Shown here piece by piece: positions 26,281-35,280 of a DNA stretch of 64,000 nt; position 1 is the stretch's first letter; every line of letters begins with the position of its first letter. Made by a program: the position numbers and the translations under genes. The notes under the pieces are model-generated. The model searched no databases and was not told where the DNA came from. It was given only the letters and a program-made list of their open reading frames with translations. The DNA lies in NCBI GenBank assembly GCA_020638855.1, contig JACKHT010000003.1:62001-126000 (forward strand), in the 5' to 3' direction. The DNA comes from Planctomycetota bacterium. Lineage in GTDB: Bacteria > Planctomycetota > UBA1135 > GCA-002686595.

Positions 26281-27582
26281 TTAGCGACCGATGCCTTGGT
26301 ATTCGAAGCCCAGGCCCTCAAGCTTGGTGCGCGACCAAATGTTGCGGCCGTCGAAGATCACCGGCTGCTTGAGCGAAGCTTTGATCTGCTCGAAGTCCGG
26401 TCGACGGAATTCGTTCCATTCGGTGACGAGCACCAAAGCATCCGCCCCTTCGACCGCGGCCATCGGGCCTGCGGCGTACTCGATCCGGTCGCCCAGGTAG
26501 TGGGCCTTGGACTCGTCCATCGCCTCGGGATCATGGGCGACGACCTGGGCTCCTGCGGCCAGCAGTTGGTCGGCCAAGACGATTGCCGGCGCTTCGCGCA
26601 TATCGTCGGTATTGGGCTTGAACGCGAGGCCCCACAGGGCAAAGCGCCGTCCCGAGAGGTCTTTGCCAAAGCGCGCGGTGATGAAGTCGAACAACACCAG
26701 CTTTTGGCGTTCGTTGACCGACTCCACGGCGCGCAGGATTTGGAAGTCGTAGCCGTGCTTCTCCGCCGTGTGCACGATGGCCTTGACGTCCTTTGGGAAG
26801 CACGAGCCGCCGTAGCCGACCCCCGAGAACAGGAAGCGCGAACCAATGCGTTCGTCGGATCCAATGCCTCGGCGCACGTTGTCCACGTTGGCACCGACCA
26901 GCTTGCAGATGTTGGCCACCTCGTTCATGAACGAGATGCGCGTGGCCAACATGGCGTTGGCCGCGTACTTGGTCAGCTCGGCTGAGGCCACGTCCATGTG
27001 GATGATCGGGTTTCCGGTCCGCACGAAGGGCTCGTAGAGGTCGTCCATGATGCGCTTGGCGCGCTCGGACGAGGAGCCGATCACGACCCGGTTGGGCTTG
27101 AGGAAGTCATCGATGGCCGTGCCTTCCTTGAGGAACTCCGGGTTCGAGACCACGTCGAATTCGTGCTTGGTGTTGGCCGCGATGGTCTCTGCCACCTTGG
27201 CGGCGGTTCCCACGGGTACCGTCGACTTGTCGACCACAACCATGTAGCCCTTCATCTGCTGGGCGATCGACTTGGCGGCCGACAGCACGTACTGCACGTC
27301 GGCGCTGCCATCCTCGCCGGGGGGGGTCCCCACCGCGATGAAGGCGATTTCGGCGCCCTTGAGGCCTTCGGTGTAGTCGGTCGTGAACTGCAGGCGTCCA
27401 TCGCGCACGTTGCGGCGTAGGAGCTCCTCCAGGCCGGGTTCGTAGATGGGGATGATCCCATCGCGGAGCTTGCGCACCTTTTCCTGGTCGATGTCGATGC
27501 AGGTGACCGTGTTGCCACTTTCCGCGAAGCAGGTACCTGCCACGAGGCCGACGTATCCGGTTCCGATGACGGTGATGCGCAT
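26281..27582 (-). CDS. ugd: UDP-glucose 6-dehydrogenase
   Basis: A 433-residue enzyme that oxidises UDP-glucose to UDP-glucuronate with two NAD+. It has the N-terminal Rossmann motif ITVIGTGYVGLV, IPIYEPGLEELL, the FLKEGTAIDDFLKP segment, and the catalytic Cys261 in GGSCFPKD. A C-terminal UDP-binding domain has FKPNTDDMREAPA. Its length is normal for the family. The product feeds capsule or exopolysaccharide synthesis, consistent with the many surface-glycan genes in the window. It faces tRNA-Val across about 75 bases. Confidence 0.95.
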   Translation of the reverse strand: MRITVIGTGYVGLVAGTCFAESGNTVTCIDIDQEKVRKLRDGIIPIYEPGLEELLRRNVRDGRLQFTTDYTEGLKGAEIAFIAVGTPPGEDGSADVQYVLSAAKSIAQQMKGYMVVVDKSTVPVGTAAKVAETIAANTKHEFDVVSNPEFLKEGTAIDDFLKPNRVVIGSSSERAKRIMDDLYEPFVRTGNPIIHMDVASAELTKYAANAMLATRISFMNEVANICKLVGANVDNVRRGIGSDERIGSRFLFSGVGYGGSCFPKDVKAIVHTAEKHGYDFQILRAVESVNERQKLVLFDFITARFGKDLSGRRFALWGLAFKPNTDDMREAPAIVLADQLLAAGAQVVAHDPEAMDESKAHYLGDRIEYAAGPMAAVEGADALVLVTEWNEFRRPDFEQIKASLKQPVIFDGRNIWSRTKLEGLGFEYQGIGR

Positions 27583-27656
27583 AGAGGGGGGGGAGTTGGG
27601 GGGCTAGCGAATAGGGGCGCGGCAGGATACCTTGTCGGCGCGAAAGACCAACCTGC

Positions 27657-27732
27657 GGGCGATTAACTCAGCGGCTAGAGTGTCTCGTTTACACCGAGAA
27701 AGTCGGGGGTTCGAATCCCTCATCGCCCACCA
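27657..27732 (+). tRNA. tRNA-Val (anticodon UAC), CCA encoded
   Basis: 76 bases form a full cloverleaf. The acceptor stem GGGCGAT (27657-27663) pairs with 27722-27728. The anticodon stem TCTCG/CGAGA encloses the loop TTTACAC, giving anticodon UAC for valine. The T arm has a GGGGG/CCCTC stem (one G-U pair) around TTCGAAT. The discriminator A is at 27729 and CCA at 27730-27732. Confidence 0.95.
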
Positions 27733-27785
27733 CCTACCTTTCGACGTACCCTGGGCCGGGGTTTAGTTTTGGACTTATTTGGGGG

Positions 27786-28985
27786 CTAGGTGGGGCGTAA
27801 TTGCCTATTTGGCTGGGTTTCCAGGGGCTCGAGGAGGTACACCCAGCGGTGCGGATCCAGGCGGGCGATCGCGATGTGTCCCGGCTGGGATCCCGGCCCC
27901 GCGAGCCGCCGCGCCAGGGCCTCGGGCCGCTCCTGGTGTCCCCGAAGTCGGACCTGAATCGGGCCCACATCGAACTGGGCCAGCATGTTGCGGACCCGCT
28001 TGGTATCGAGCGGGCACGAGGCCAGCACCCGAAACGTCCGTCCAAACGGGGACCGCAGTGGGCTGTCCGCTCCCAGGTATCCCAGGTGGGGTGCTAGGGG
28101 GGCCATCCCATGGGCTTGGGCGAACGAACCCAACAGCCCGGAGCGGACCAAGCTAGGGTCCGGGTCGGTTAGGTAGGGAATCGCCTCTGCGGCCTGGACT
28201 TCGAGCGGGTCCACTTCGATCGGTGCCTCCCCAAAGGTGTGCTGGGTACCTTCCGGGTCGATCACCACGGCTCGCGGACCAGGCGCATCGGCCCACGCAC
28301 CCATCCACAGGCAGCATTCAAGGAGTTCGCCGCCTAGGCTGATCCAATCGATGCGGTGGATTTGCAGCCAAGCCGGGGGAACCTGCCACGCTGGGGGGAG
28401 TTTGATGGCGGCGCTTGCGTGGCGTGCTGCGCTGGCTAGGCATGCCTCCAAGCTCGGACTCCATGCCTTGGAGTCCATGGTGCGTGACCCCTTGGGCCGC
28501 CGATCGGGATCGAGCACCTGGCCTTGCGCGCGGACCGCGGATCCCACCGCATCGGCGCACACCACGCGGGCAGGTAGGCCGTGGGTGGCCAAGTTTGCGC
28601 GGGCGTAGCGCGCTGTTTCCAGCCGCAGGTCCCCGGCTACCACCTCCAAACCCGCCCGGGAAAGGTGGATGGACTCCATCCCGAGCCCGCAGGTTGCATC
28701 CCAAATATGAGAATTCGGGGTGAGCTGGGCGATCCGCTGTGCCCGGTAGCGAGCGATGGCTGGTGCGGTCACTTGGGAAGCGTTGGGCTCGCACAAGTAC
28801 GGCAGCAAGTCCAAGCCAATGCGCGACTTACAACGTTTGCGCAGGTCGAAGAGGTGGGCCCCCTGGCGGGCTAGTTCGGGGTCGAAACGCTTGCGGAGCG
28901 CATCGAGGCATTGCAGCGGCGACCACTCCTCACGCAGCTCTGCCAAGGCTTGCGCCATTTTCGTCCCAAATAGATCCTTGTGCAT
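27786..28985 (-). CDS. Class I methyltransferase with THUMP-like C-terminal domain
   Basis: A 399-residue protein. An N-terminal helical part (FGTKMAQALAELREEW onward) leads to a SAM-binding domain with motif I WDATCGLGMESIHL and VVAGDLRLETARYARANL. The C-terminal region ends VYLLEPLE and resembles the THUMP-like domain that follows this methyltransferase type, so an RNA substrate is likely. ATG at 28985 is preferred; an internal ATG at 28958 is possible. The open frame extends to 30236, but that part is antisense to a regulator gene and is not coding. The gene is divergent from the regulator, with 198 bases between starts. Confidence 0.78.
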   Translation of the reverse strand: MHKDLFGTKMAQALAELREEWSPLQCLDALRKRFDPELARQGAHLFDLRKRCKSRIGLDLLPYLCEPNASQVTAPAIARYRAQRIAQLTPNSHIWDATCGLGMESIHLSRAGLEVVAGDLRLETARYARANLATHGLPARVVCADAVGSAVRAQGQVLDPDRRPKGSRTMDSKAWSPSLEACLASAARHASAAIKLPPAWQVPPAWLQIHRIDWISLGGELLECCLWMGAWADAPGPRAVVIDPEGTQHTFGEAPIEVDPLEVQAAEAIPYLTDPDPSLVRSGLLGSFAQAHGMAPLAPHLGYLGADSPLRSPFGRTFRVLASCPLDTKRVRNMLAQFDVGPIQVRLRGHQERPEALARRLAGPGSQPGHIAIARLDPHRWVYLLEPLETQPNRQLRPT

Positions 28986-29183
28986 GATGGGGCCAGCTTG
29001 GGATCCTCCCAGCTGGGGAGAGTTCTCCCGCTTGGGAATCCCAGCGACGGCTCGACCCATCCGACCACGCCGGTTTGCTCCTGTCGACCAAGAAGTTTCC
29101 TGAGGGGGAAGCCCTTGGTGAGGAGCGGCGGCATCACCGCACGAAACCAGCACCACGAAAACAGGGTTTTCAGGGAGAGAGGG

Positions 29184-31127
29184 ATGAGCCACGTACTGTT
29201 GATCGAGCCCGAAGCGAGCGATCGCCTCGTTCTCAAGAGCCGGCTGCACGAGCTGGGATACAAAGTCACTTCGCTGGAGACCGGAGCCAAAGGGCTCGCC
29301 GAGGCCCGTGACAAGCACTTCGACTTGATCCTCATCAGCGCCGAGGGCAAAGGCGGGATCGAGGGTTGCGAAGTGTGCAAGCGCATGAAGGCCATCCCGG
29401 AGCTGATGCACGTTCCGATCGTGGTCTACAGCACGGGCAAGTCGGGGGCAGAGTTGGCCGAGGCGGCCTACGGGTCCAACGGCGATGCCTTCGTCCCGCG
29501 CAACCAAATGCCGTACATCCACTTGGTGCTCGAAGCCCAACTGCGTCACGTGACGCGCTGTCGCGAGTCCCAGGACCAATGCCGGATCCTTGAGCGCGAG
29601 AACCAACGCCTCGAAGCCGAGTTGAGCAATTCGGTCAAGGTTGGCCTGGGCGAAATGGACGAGGCGGGCAAAGCCGTGTTGTTGCGCGAGTTTGCCTGCG
29701 GTCGTCCCGACGGCGTCCTGGTGGTGGATGCCGCTGGCCATGTCCAGCACGCCGACCGCGGCGGCTTGGAGCTGATGGGCCGTAGCGTCATCGGCCAAGC
29801 CTTGGGGAAAGCAGCTCCCGCCACGGGCCTCGAAGCCCACGTGCGCGATGCGCGCACCCTTTCGAGCGACGGGTTCCGCTTTGAGGTCTCGGCGCGCAAG
29901 GATCGTTCGCAGCGCAGCCTCATGGCCACCGTAGTTCCCGTGACGCGCAACGAAGCCAGTGGCCAACCCCTGCGCGTCGTGCTGCTGCTCGACCTTAGCA
30001 AGCGCAAACTGGCCGAAGAGATGCTCCGCGCCCACACGCCGGGAATTCCGCGCCAGCAACTGACCGAACTCCTCGCGGCGGCCCAGAGTCTGTTCACCTT
30101 GAAGGCCATCACCGGTCGCGGCAATGCCTCGACCCGCCTGCGCGAACAGGTTTCCAACTGGATCCCGCGCTCGAACGCGGTGCTGATCAGCGGGGGGCCA
30201 GGATCCGGCAAGCGCCACGTAGCCAACGTATTGCACTATTCGAGCCTATCCACCGGGCCGATCCTCAGCGTGCGCTGCGGGGCCCAGTCGGAGGAGGAGC
30301 TCGAACTGGAAATCTTCGGGTACGTCAAAGGCAGTTTCCCGGGGGCACTTGCGGACCATCCCGGGCTGTTGTTGTTGGCCCAAGACGGCACCTTGCTGCT
30401 CGAGGATGCGGACCGCCTGAGCAAGGGCTTGCAGGCGCGCATCGCCAAGGCGATCGAAGAGCACAAGCTTCTACGCAAGGGCGGCCGGCAACCCGAGCGG
30501 TTTGAAGTGCGCCTCTTGGCCACCACCCACCTGACGCCCGAGCAATTCGAGCAAGAGTCGGTGAGCGACCCGAAATTCGCCCACCTTTTCCACTCTGCCC
30601 ACATCGAAGTTCCGGCCCTGGCCGCACGGCGCGAGGACATTCCGATGTTCCTCGATTTCTACCTCGAACTGTTTGGCCCGCTGCACCGGGTCACGGAGAT
30701 TTCGGACGAAGCCGCTTGGGTGCTTGGGCACTACGACTGGCCGGGCAACGTTGCCGAGCTCGAGAGCGCCATGGAAGAGGCCTGCGCGGCGGCGGCCGGG
30801 GGCCCCATCGAGGTGGATCACCTACCCCATGCGCTGCAAGCCATCGCCGAGGCGATGCCCTCGCACGATGTCATTCCCAACAAGCCGCTCAGCGAAAGCC
30901 ATAGCTACACCTCCGGGGGGATCCCGGTGCCCGCGCGAGCCGGGGGCATGGACATGCGGCCCTGGGACATCGACGAGGAAGATCCCATCAGCCTGGAGCA
31001 CTACGAAATGAAGGCGTTGTTGCGGGCCTTGGACTCCTGTGGGGGAGACAAGCTAGCGGCAGCCCGGCTCTTGAAGGTTGGCAAGAGCACCCTGTACCGC
31101 AAGCTCAAGCGATTTGGGATTTCCTGA
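29184..31127 (+). CDS. NtrC-like regulator with pseudo-receiver and altered AAA+ domain (copy A)
   Basis: A 647-residue protein: receiver-like domain (1-~120), a PAS-like/linker region (~165-300), AAA+ domain (~310-555), and a Fis-type helix-turn-helix at the end (LAAARLLKVGKSTLYRKLKRFG). At the phosphoacceptor position of the receiver (FDLILISAEG) there is Ser52 instead of Asp. In the AAA+ part, Walker A GGPGSGKRH (337-345) keeps Lys343. The sigma-54 contact loop GAFTGA reads GSFPGA (383-388), losing the key Thr, and Walker B is GTLLLEDAD (402-410). The ATG at 29184 follows a purine-rich GGGAGAGAGGG ribosome site. It is probably a DNA-binding regulator no longer under phosphorylation or sigma-54 control. 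A paralogue follows downstream. Confidence 0.85.
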   Translation: MSHVLLIEPEASDRLVLKSRLHELGYKVTSLETGAKGLAEARDKHFDLILISAEGKGGIEGCEVCKRMKAIPELMHVPIVVYSTGKSGAELAEAAYGSNGDAFVPRNQMPYIHLVLEAQLRHVTRCRESQDQCRILERENQRLEAELSNSVKVGLGEMDEAGKAVLLREFACGRPDGVLVVDAAGHVQHADRGGLELMGRSVIGQALGKAAPATGLEAHVRDARTLSSDGFRFEVSARKDRSQRSLMATVVPVTRNEASGQPLRVVLLLDLSKRKLAEEMLRAHTPGIPRQQLTELLAAAQSLFTLKAITGRGNASTRLREQVSNWIPRSNAVLISGGPGSGKRHVANVLHYSSLSTGPILSVRCGAQSEEELELEIFGYVKGSFPGALADHPGLLLLAQDGTLLLEDADRLSKGLQARIAKAIEEHKLLRKGGRQPERFEVRLLATTHLTPEQFEQESVSDPKFAHLFHSAHIEVPALAARREDIPMFLDFYLELFGPLHRVTEISDEAAWVLGHYDWPGNVAELESAMEEACAAAAGGPIEVDHLPHALQAIAEAMPSHDVIPNKPLSESHSYTSGGIPVPARAGGMDMRPWDIDEEDPISLEHYEMKALLRALDSCGGDKLAAARLLKVGKSTLYRKLKRFGIS

Positions 31128-31192
31128 ACGACCCTTACCCTGAGTGCCCCGGAGTGCCCCGGAGCTTTTCGGGCTAAGGCGTGGTCGGACAT

Positions 31193-31222
31193 CCAAGGGG
31201 CTCCCTAGCGGGGGCCCCTTGG
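31193..31222 (+). terminator. Hairpin after regulator copy A
   Basis: A 9-bp perfect stem (31193-31201 with 31214-31222), extended by inner G/C pairs, is followed by CGTTT. It lies 65 bases past the stop. The U-run is short, so confidence is moderate. Confidence 0.5.
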
Positions 31223-31352
31223 CGTTTCGGGGATTGCGGGCCGTGGAGCTTTGCGCTGGGGACCTAGCCTGGAGGTGGAACGCCATTCATGTACGCCACG
31301 GAACCCGATTCGAGGGGTTTGCGACGTGTTTTTGGGCATTTGGAAGCCTTTG

Positions 31353-31365
31353 TGAACATTGTTCA
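31353..31365. promoter_or_regulatory. Palindrome TGAACA-T-TGTTCA upstream of copy B
   Basis: A perfect 6+6 inverted repeat around one central base, in the AT-rich stretch 169 bases before the copy B start. It has the form of a dimer operator. The obvious candidate binder is one of the two Fis-type regulators flanking it. Confidence 0.5.
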
Positions 31366-31533
31366 TCGATCAAATGTAATTCGATTCGTCGCGTAATGTT
31401 TGTCGTCCAATTCCCGTGCACGGAACAATTTCCTGGCAGATATTGGCCTCAGAAGGCGTGCTAGGAGCGATTTCGACCGAAGGTCTATGTGCCTCCCGCA
31501 CTCTTCGCGGGTGGTCAAGCCTTCCCAGCAATC

Positions 31534-33294
31534 ATGAGTGTTCCCTGCCAAATCCTTCTCGTGGATTCCCATCCACCCGACCGAGGAATTCTTCGAAATC
31601 GGCTGCGAGATGCCGGCCATTCGGTGCACGAAGAAAGCGGCTGGGAGCGCGGCTTGGAGCTCGCCAAAGAACACACTTGGGATGCCATCGTGGTCGCTTC
31701 CCGGAGCGAAGGAGTCTTGCTTGGGAAGCTCATGCCGCAATTGGCCCAGGGATTTCCGGGGCGCGAGTTCCTGAGCGTGATTGCGTACGAAGCCCAACTG
31801 GATTCGGATGAGTCCGACCTGCCCATGGCGTACCAAGCTGGTGCGGATGCCTTCGTGAGTCGTGCCGAATTGCCCGCGCTGGTGGCGGTCGTCGAAGCAG
31901 CTGTCGAACAACGCCGCCACTTGCGTTCGATCCACGAAGTCCGCCGGGTGGCCGAGCATCGCCGTCGCGTCCTGCTCGATACCCCTGCGGGCGCAGGCGT
32001 CCAAGCCGGATGCAACCTAGAAGCCGTCATGATCGCGGACATGGACGGGACCATCCTAGCCAGCGATGCCGGCGCTGGACGGCTCATCGGGTCCTCCCCT
32101 GTCGGGATCGCGATCGAGGATGCCTTGCCGCACGTGCATCTGGAACAAAGGCTCCGCCATTCGGGGTCGTCGGCTCTGGTATCCGCTCCGTTCGAGCAAG
32201 GTGGATCCATGGGGTTGGCCGGAACCCCCCTCGAACTTAGTTTGGTGCCTTTGATCTCCGTATCGGGCCAACCGGAATGGAGTCTGGCACTCGTGACCCA
32301 CCAGGCGCTGGACGCCGAAATCCACCGCACGGTCGATGCGGAACCCCACTGCCGGTTGCGCCACCAGACGGGATTGGCCAAGGCGGCTACCCAACGTTTG
32401 GGGTTGGCCTCATTCCTGGGGAATTCGGCAGCGATCCAAGGCCTGCGCGAATGTGCTCTGGAAGCCTCCAAGAGCCACGAACCCATTTTGATTTGTGCAC
32501 CGGAAGGGGCCGGCGGCCAAACCTTGGCCAAGGCCATCCATTGCACCGTCCATCCCTTGGCACCCCTCGAACAACTCCAAGGAGATGCCCTGCCCCAGCG
32601 TTGGTTGCGCGAGCTGACCGCTCCGCGTGAGGACGAGGCCGGGTCCCTCATACCTTTGCGTTCGCTCTTGATCCGCCGGGTCGACCTCTTGTCGCCCGAC
32701 CAGCAGGCTGCCCTGGTGGATTGGATTCCCCGGGTGCGCCTCTTGTTGACCTCGGTGGTTCCTCCCAGCGCACTCCATCCAAGCCTATCCAAGGCCCTTG
32801 GCCACCGCTGGCTGGTCATCCCCAGTCTGCGCGAACGCATGGAAGATCTGCCCCAGCTCGCCAGCCACGTCGTATCCGAGTTGGCGCCGGGTTCCAGCTT
32901 GGAAGGCGAGGCGATCGACACCCTGATGCACTATCCCTGGCCGGGCAACGTGGCTGAGCTCAAGCGTTGCTTGCGCAGCGCCCACCTGGCTGCGAGCGCT
33001 GAAACCAGCCTGGGCCAACCCGTTCGGATCCACAAGCAGCATTTGCCCGAAGCGATCGGCCAATATCGTTTCCAGGGTTCTGCGGGCGCGGGCCAGCACC
33101 CGATTCGGGCCTGGGACATCACCGATGAGGACCCCATTTCCTTCGACTTGTACGAGAAGAAGGTCATCCTACGCGCGCTCGACCACTGCAAGGGCAATCG
33201 CCTTGCCTGCGCTCGACTCCTGCGCCTCGGCAAGAGCACCCTCTACCGCAAGCTGAAGCGGCTCGGGATCGAAGCCGAAGACGAAGGCCTATAG
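31534..33294 (+). CDS. Paralogous NtrC-like regulator with strongly decayed AAA+ domain (copy B)
   Basis: A 586-residue paralogue of the 29184-31127 protein with the same order of parts. The receiver-like domain has Ala55 at the phosphoacceptor position (WDAIVVASRS). The AAA+ region has lost the Walker A lysine (PEGAGGQT, Gly328 in its place) and lacks any GAFTGA-like segment. The C-terminal arginine-finger region and YPWPGNVAELKR remain, as does the Fis-type helix-turn-helix (CARLLRLGKSTLYRKLKRLG). A block before it, WDITDEDPISFDLYEKK, matches WDIDEEDPISLEHYEMK of copy A. ATP binding is unlikely. The start at 31534 is chosen because the receiver fold begins there. The stop abuts the convergent membrane gene. 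Confidence 0.85.
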   Translation: MSVPCQILLVDSHPPDRGILRNRLRDAGHSVHEESGWERGLELAKEHTWDAIVVASRSEGVLLGKLMPQLAQGFPGREFLSVIAYEAQLDSDESDLPMAYQAGADAFVSRAELPALVAVVEAAVEQRRHLRSIHEVRRVAEHRRRVLLDTPAGAGVQAGCNLEAVMIADMDGTILASDAGAGRLIGSSPVGIAIEDALPHVHLEQRLRHSGSSALVSAPFEQGGSMGLAGTPLELSLVPLISVSGQPEWSLALVTHQALDAEIHRTVDAEPHCRLRHQTGLAKAATQRLGLASFLGNSAAIQGLRECALEASKSHEPILICAPEGAGGQTLAKAIHCTVHPLAPLEQLQGDALPQRWLRELTAPREDEAGSLIPLRSLLIRRVDLLSPDQQAALVDWIPRVRLLLTSVVPPSALHPSLSKALGHRWLVIPSLRERMEDLPQLASHVVSELAPGSSLEGEAIDTLMHYPWPGNVAELKRCLRSAHLAASAETSLGQPVRIHKQHLPEAIGQYRFQGSAGAGQHPIRAWDITDEDPISFDLYEKKVILRALDHCKGNRLACARLLRLGKSTLYRKLKRLGIEAEDEGL

Positions 33295-35271
33295 GTCGAG
33301 CTCGACGCTCTCCGCGTTGGGGGCAAGCGGGTGCGCGCGCTCCACGCCCGAATGGAACAACTGCGCACTCACGTGGCGCAGATTCGGCCCTATGCGACCC
33401 AGAGCCGGATCCCAGGTGATGAGGCGGATGCGTCGTCCTTGCAGTCCGCCGATCACGACGTTGAGCAGGGTGGAAGCTCCTTCGCTCTTTGGGACCCACT
33501 CCCCGAAAGGGGTAAGCTGGTACTCGAGTCCTGCCTGGTCGGTGCCCGTGACCACCAAATCCACCATGCGCGGCATCGCGGACATGGGACCGCTACCCAT
33601 TTCCACGTTGAGGTTCCAACTGGAGCCCTCAGCCTGCCAGTCGAGCTTCGGTAAGTCGGATTCCGAGCGCTTCAGGTACACGAAGTAAGGCAAGGCATAT
33701 CCGACTGCCGGGTGCGTGATGGGGAGGCTAGCGAGGCGGTACTCCGATTCCATGGTCGCGAGGACTCGCTGGGCGACTCCGCTCCCCTGCGGTGCCATGC
33801 CCAGTAGCCGCGGGTTGATCCCGTTGGGCAAAGTCGAGCGTAGCATGGGAGCCCCCAGCACGATGCCCGGCAACACCACATCCGGATGGCTTGCCAAGGC
33901 CAGGTCCAAGCGGGCATCCACGGTCGTCCCGGCGCTGAAGCGCTTCTCCTGACCCGGAACCGAACGCATGCGCGTGAACCAATCCTCGACGTCCAATCCC
34001 GTTTGGTACGAAAGGTGACCCGGCCACGGGGTCAGAATGCGCAATCCGGGTGGAACAAACGCTCCGAAGAACTCGCTCACCACGCGCATTTGAAGCGAGT
34101 TGCGGATCTCGCTGTGCAATTGCGTGCGGCCCAGCGTCGAGTCCTCCCCGAGGGGAACCCGAGCGGTGGATTGGAGCCAGCGGGTCTGGGGCGCCAACAA
34201 CTTGAGCGGTCCCACATCCCCCGGAAAGCGGGAAGCAGACGCCGCCGCAAAGGCGGTGAGAAACAAGGTGACCCAACTCGCCGCTTCCATCGACGGCCGA
34301 TAGGTGTCCAGCGCGGCCACGATGGTCTCCTGAATCACCAGGCAAATCAGCGGCAACACCGGCAAGAAGGCGAGGCCAAACGGATAGGTTTCGCCACCGA
34401 CCATGACCATCCAAACCACCCAAGCCAGCGACAACGCGAGGGCGCGAATGCCGGTGCCAGACAACCTTCCCGCCAGCAGAAAGACCACCCCCAAGAGCGC
34501 CAACAACGGACTGACGGCGACGATCACAAAGTCGCGTAGGTGGTTGAAGCCCTGCTGCCATTGGGGCTGTGTCCAAGCCGAGTGGAAGACCTCCAAGTAG
34601 AGCGGGTAGGGTTCGCCCTTGGGGGTGTAGATGCAAAAGATGGCCGCCAAGAGCAAGGCGGGCAGGAAGACCCAGATTGGGTGCGTTCGCTTGTTTTGGC
34701 TTTGGCGCCGGTCTGCCAGCCAAAACAAGAACCAGCCACCCATGAGGAGCATGCCCTCGGCGCGGGTGGCGACGGTGAGCGCCAAGAACAAAGCAAACCA
34801 GCGTGGATGGTTCTTCTCAAAGGCCACAAAAGCAGCCACGATAAAGAACGCCATGACCACGTGTTCGGTGCCACAAACCGCCCCCGAGGCCATCGTCCCA
34901 CTCAGCACCAAGAGCAAAGGTGGGATGACCCCCGCCACCCGGTTGTAGGCGATGCGCGTCGAAAGCGAGAGCAACAGGAGCGCCGCCAACAAATCCACCA
35001 TTTGGGCCACGCGCGGCACGGGCCTACCCAAGGCTTTAGCGACCGCCGACATGCCCACCCACAGCGGGGAGGGATAAGCCTGCAGCCCGGGGGCATCCTC
35101 CGCATCGCTCAGGTACAAGCCATCGCCCTGCGCGAGGCTTTCTCCCAGGGCAAAGGCCACATGCACCTGATCGAACGGCCCGGCGAAGCGCCACTGGTAG
35201 TCCCGGTGGATCGAAAGCGAGTGGGCCAGCAGGATGCCAAGGGCCAGCAAGATGGCGGTCGTACGATTCAT
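33289..35271 (-). CDS. Polytopic GT-C-like membrane protein, probable glycosyltransferase
   Basis: A 660-residue protein with an uncleaved N-terminal helix and about ten further hydrophobic segments to residue ~340, then a ~300-residue extracytoplasmic domain. The first loop (YQWRFAGPFDQVHVAFALG) and GLQAYPSPLWVG resemble arabinosyl/mannosyl GT-C enzymes that use polyprenyl-phosphate sugars. I cannot assign a precise family or substrate. The stop overlaps the end of regulator copy B by 6 bases; the shared CTATAG serves as the stop of both genes. It lies 9 bases downstream of the thiI stop region, but the start side is unlinked. Confidence 0.72.
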   Translation of the reverse strand: MNRTTAILLALGILLAHSLSIHRDYQWRFAGPFDQVHVAFALGESLAQGDGLYLSDAEDAPGLQAYPSPLWVGMSAVAKALGRPVPRVAQMVDLLAALLLLSLSTRIAYNRVAGVIPPLLLVLSGTMASGAVCGTEHVVMAFFIVAAFVAFEKNHPRWFALFLALTVATRAEGMLLMGGWFLFWLADRRQSQNKRTHPIWVFLPALLLAAIFCIYTPKGEPYPLYLEVFHSAWTQPQWQQGFNHLRDFVIVAVSPLLALLGVVFLLAGRLSGTGIRALALSLAWVVWMVMVGGETYPFGLAFLPVLPLICLVIQETIVAALDTYRPSMEAASWVTLFLTAFAAASASRFPGDVGPLKLLAPQTRWLQSTARVPLGEDSTLGRTQLHSEIRNSLQMRVVSEFFGAFVPPGLRILTPWPGHLSYQTGLDVEDWFTRMRSVPGQEKRFSAGTTVDARLDLALASHPDVVLPGIVLGAPMLRSTLPNGINPRLLGMAPQGSGVAQRVLATMESEYRLASLPITHPAVGYALPYFVYLKRSESDLPKLDWQAEGSSWNLNVEMGSGPMSAMPRMVDLVVTGTDQAGLEYQLTPFGEWVPKSEGASTLLNVVIGGLQGRRIRLITWDPALGRIGPNLRHVSAQLFHSGVERAHPLAPNAESVELDL

Positions 35272-35280
35272 GCGGAGCGC

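Larger units (their letters stand above)
31128..31533. other. Intergenic region between the two regulator genes (406 bp)
   Basis: It begins with a 10-nt tandem duplication (31142-31161) and a terminator-like hairpin (31193-31222). It then becomes AT-rich (about 31320-31440), with the palindrome at 31353-31365. This looks like a terminator for copy A followed by a promoter region for copy B. I see no protein gene. Confidence 0.55.

Noticed and set aside
26148..26372. Small plus-strand frame across the terminator
   Set aside because: It runs through a strong terminator and into the antisense of ugd; composition is not coding-like.
28986..30236. 5' extension of the open frame containing the THUMP-like methyltransferase
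   Set aside because: It is antisense to the well-supported regulator copy A and has no methyltransferase-like residues.
31434..31447. Sigma-54-like TGGC..GGC upstream of regulator copy B
   Set aside because: The GG and GC elements are 9 bases apart instead of 10, and the -12 half is poor.
31144..31464. 106-residue frame between the regulators
   Set aside because: It contains the hairpin and AT-rich promoter-like segment; no recognisable domain.
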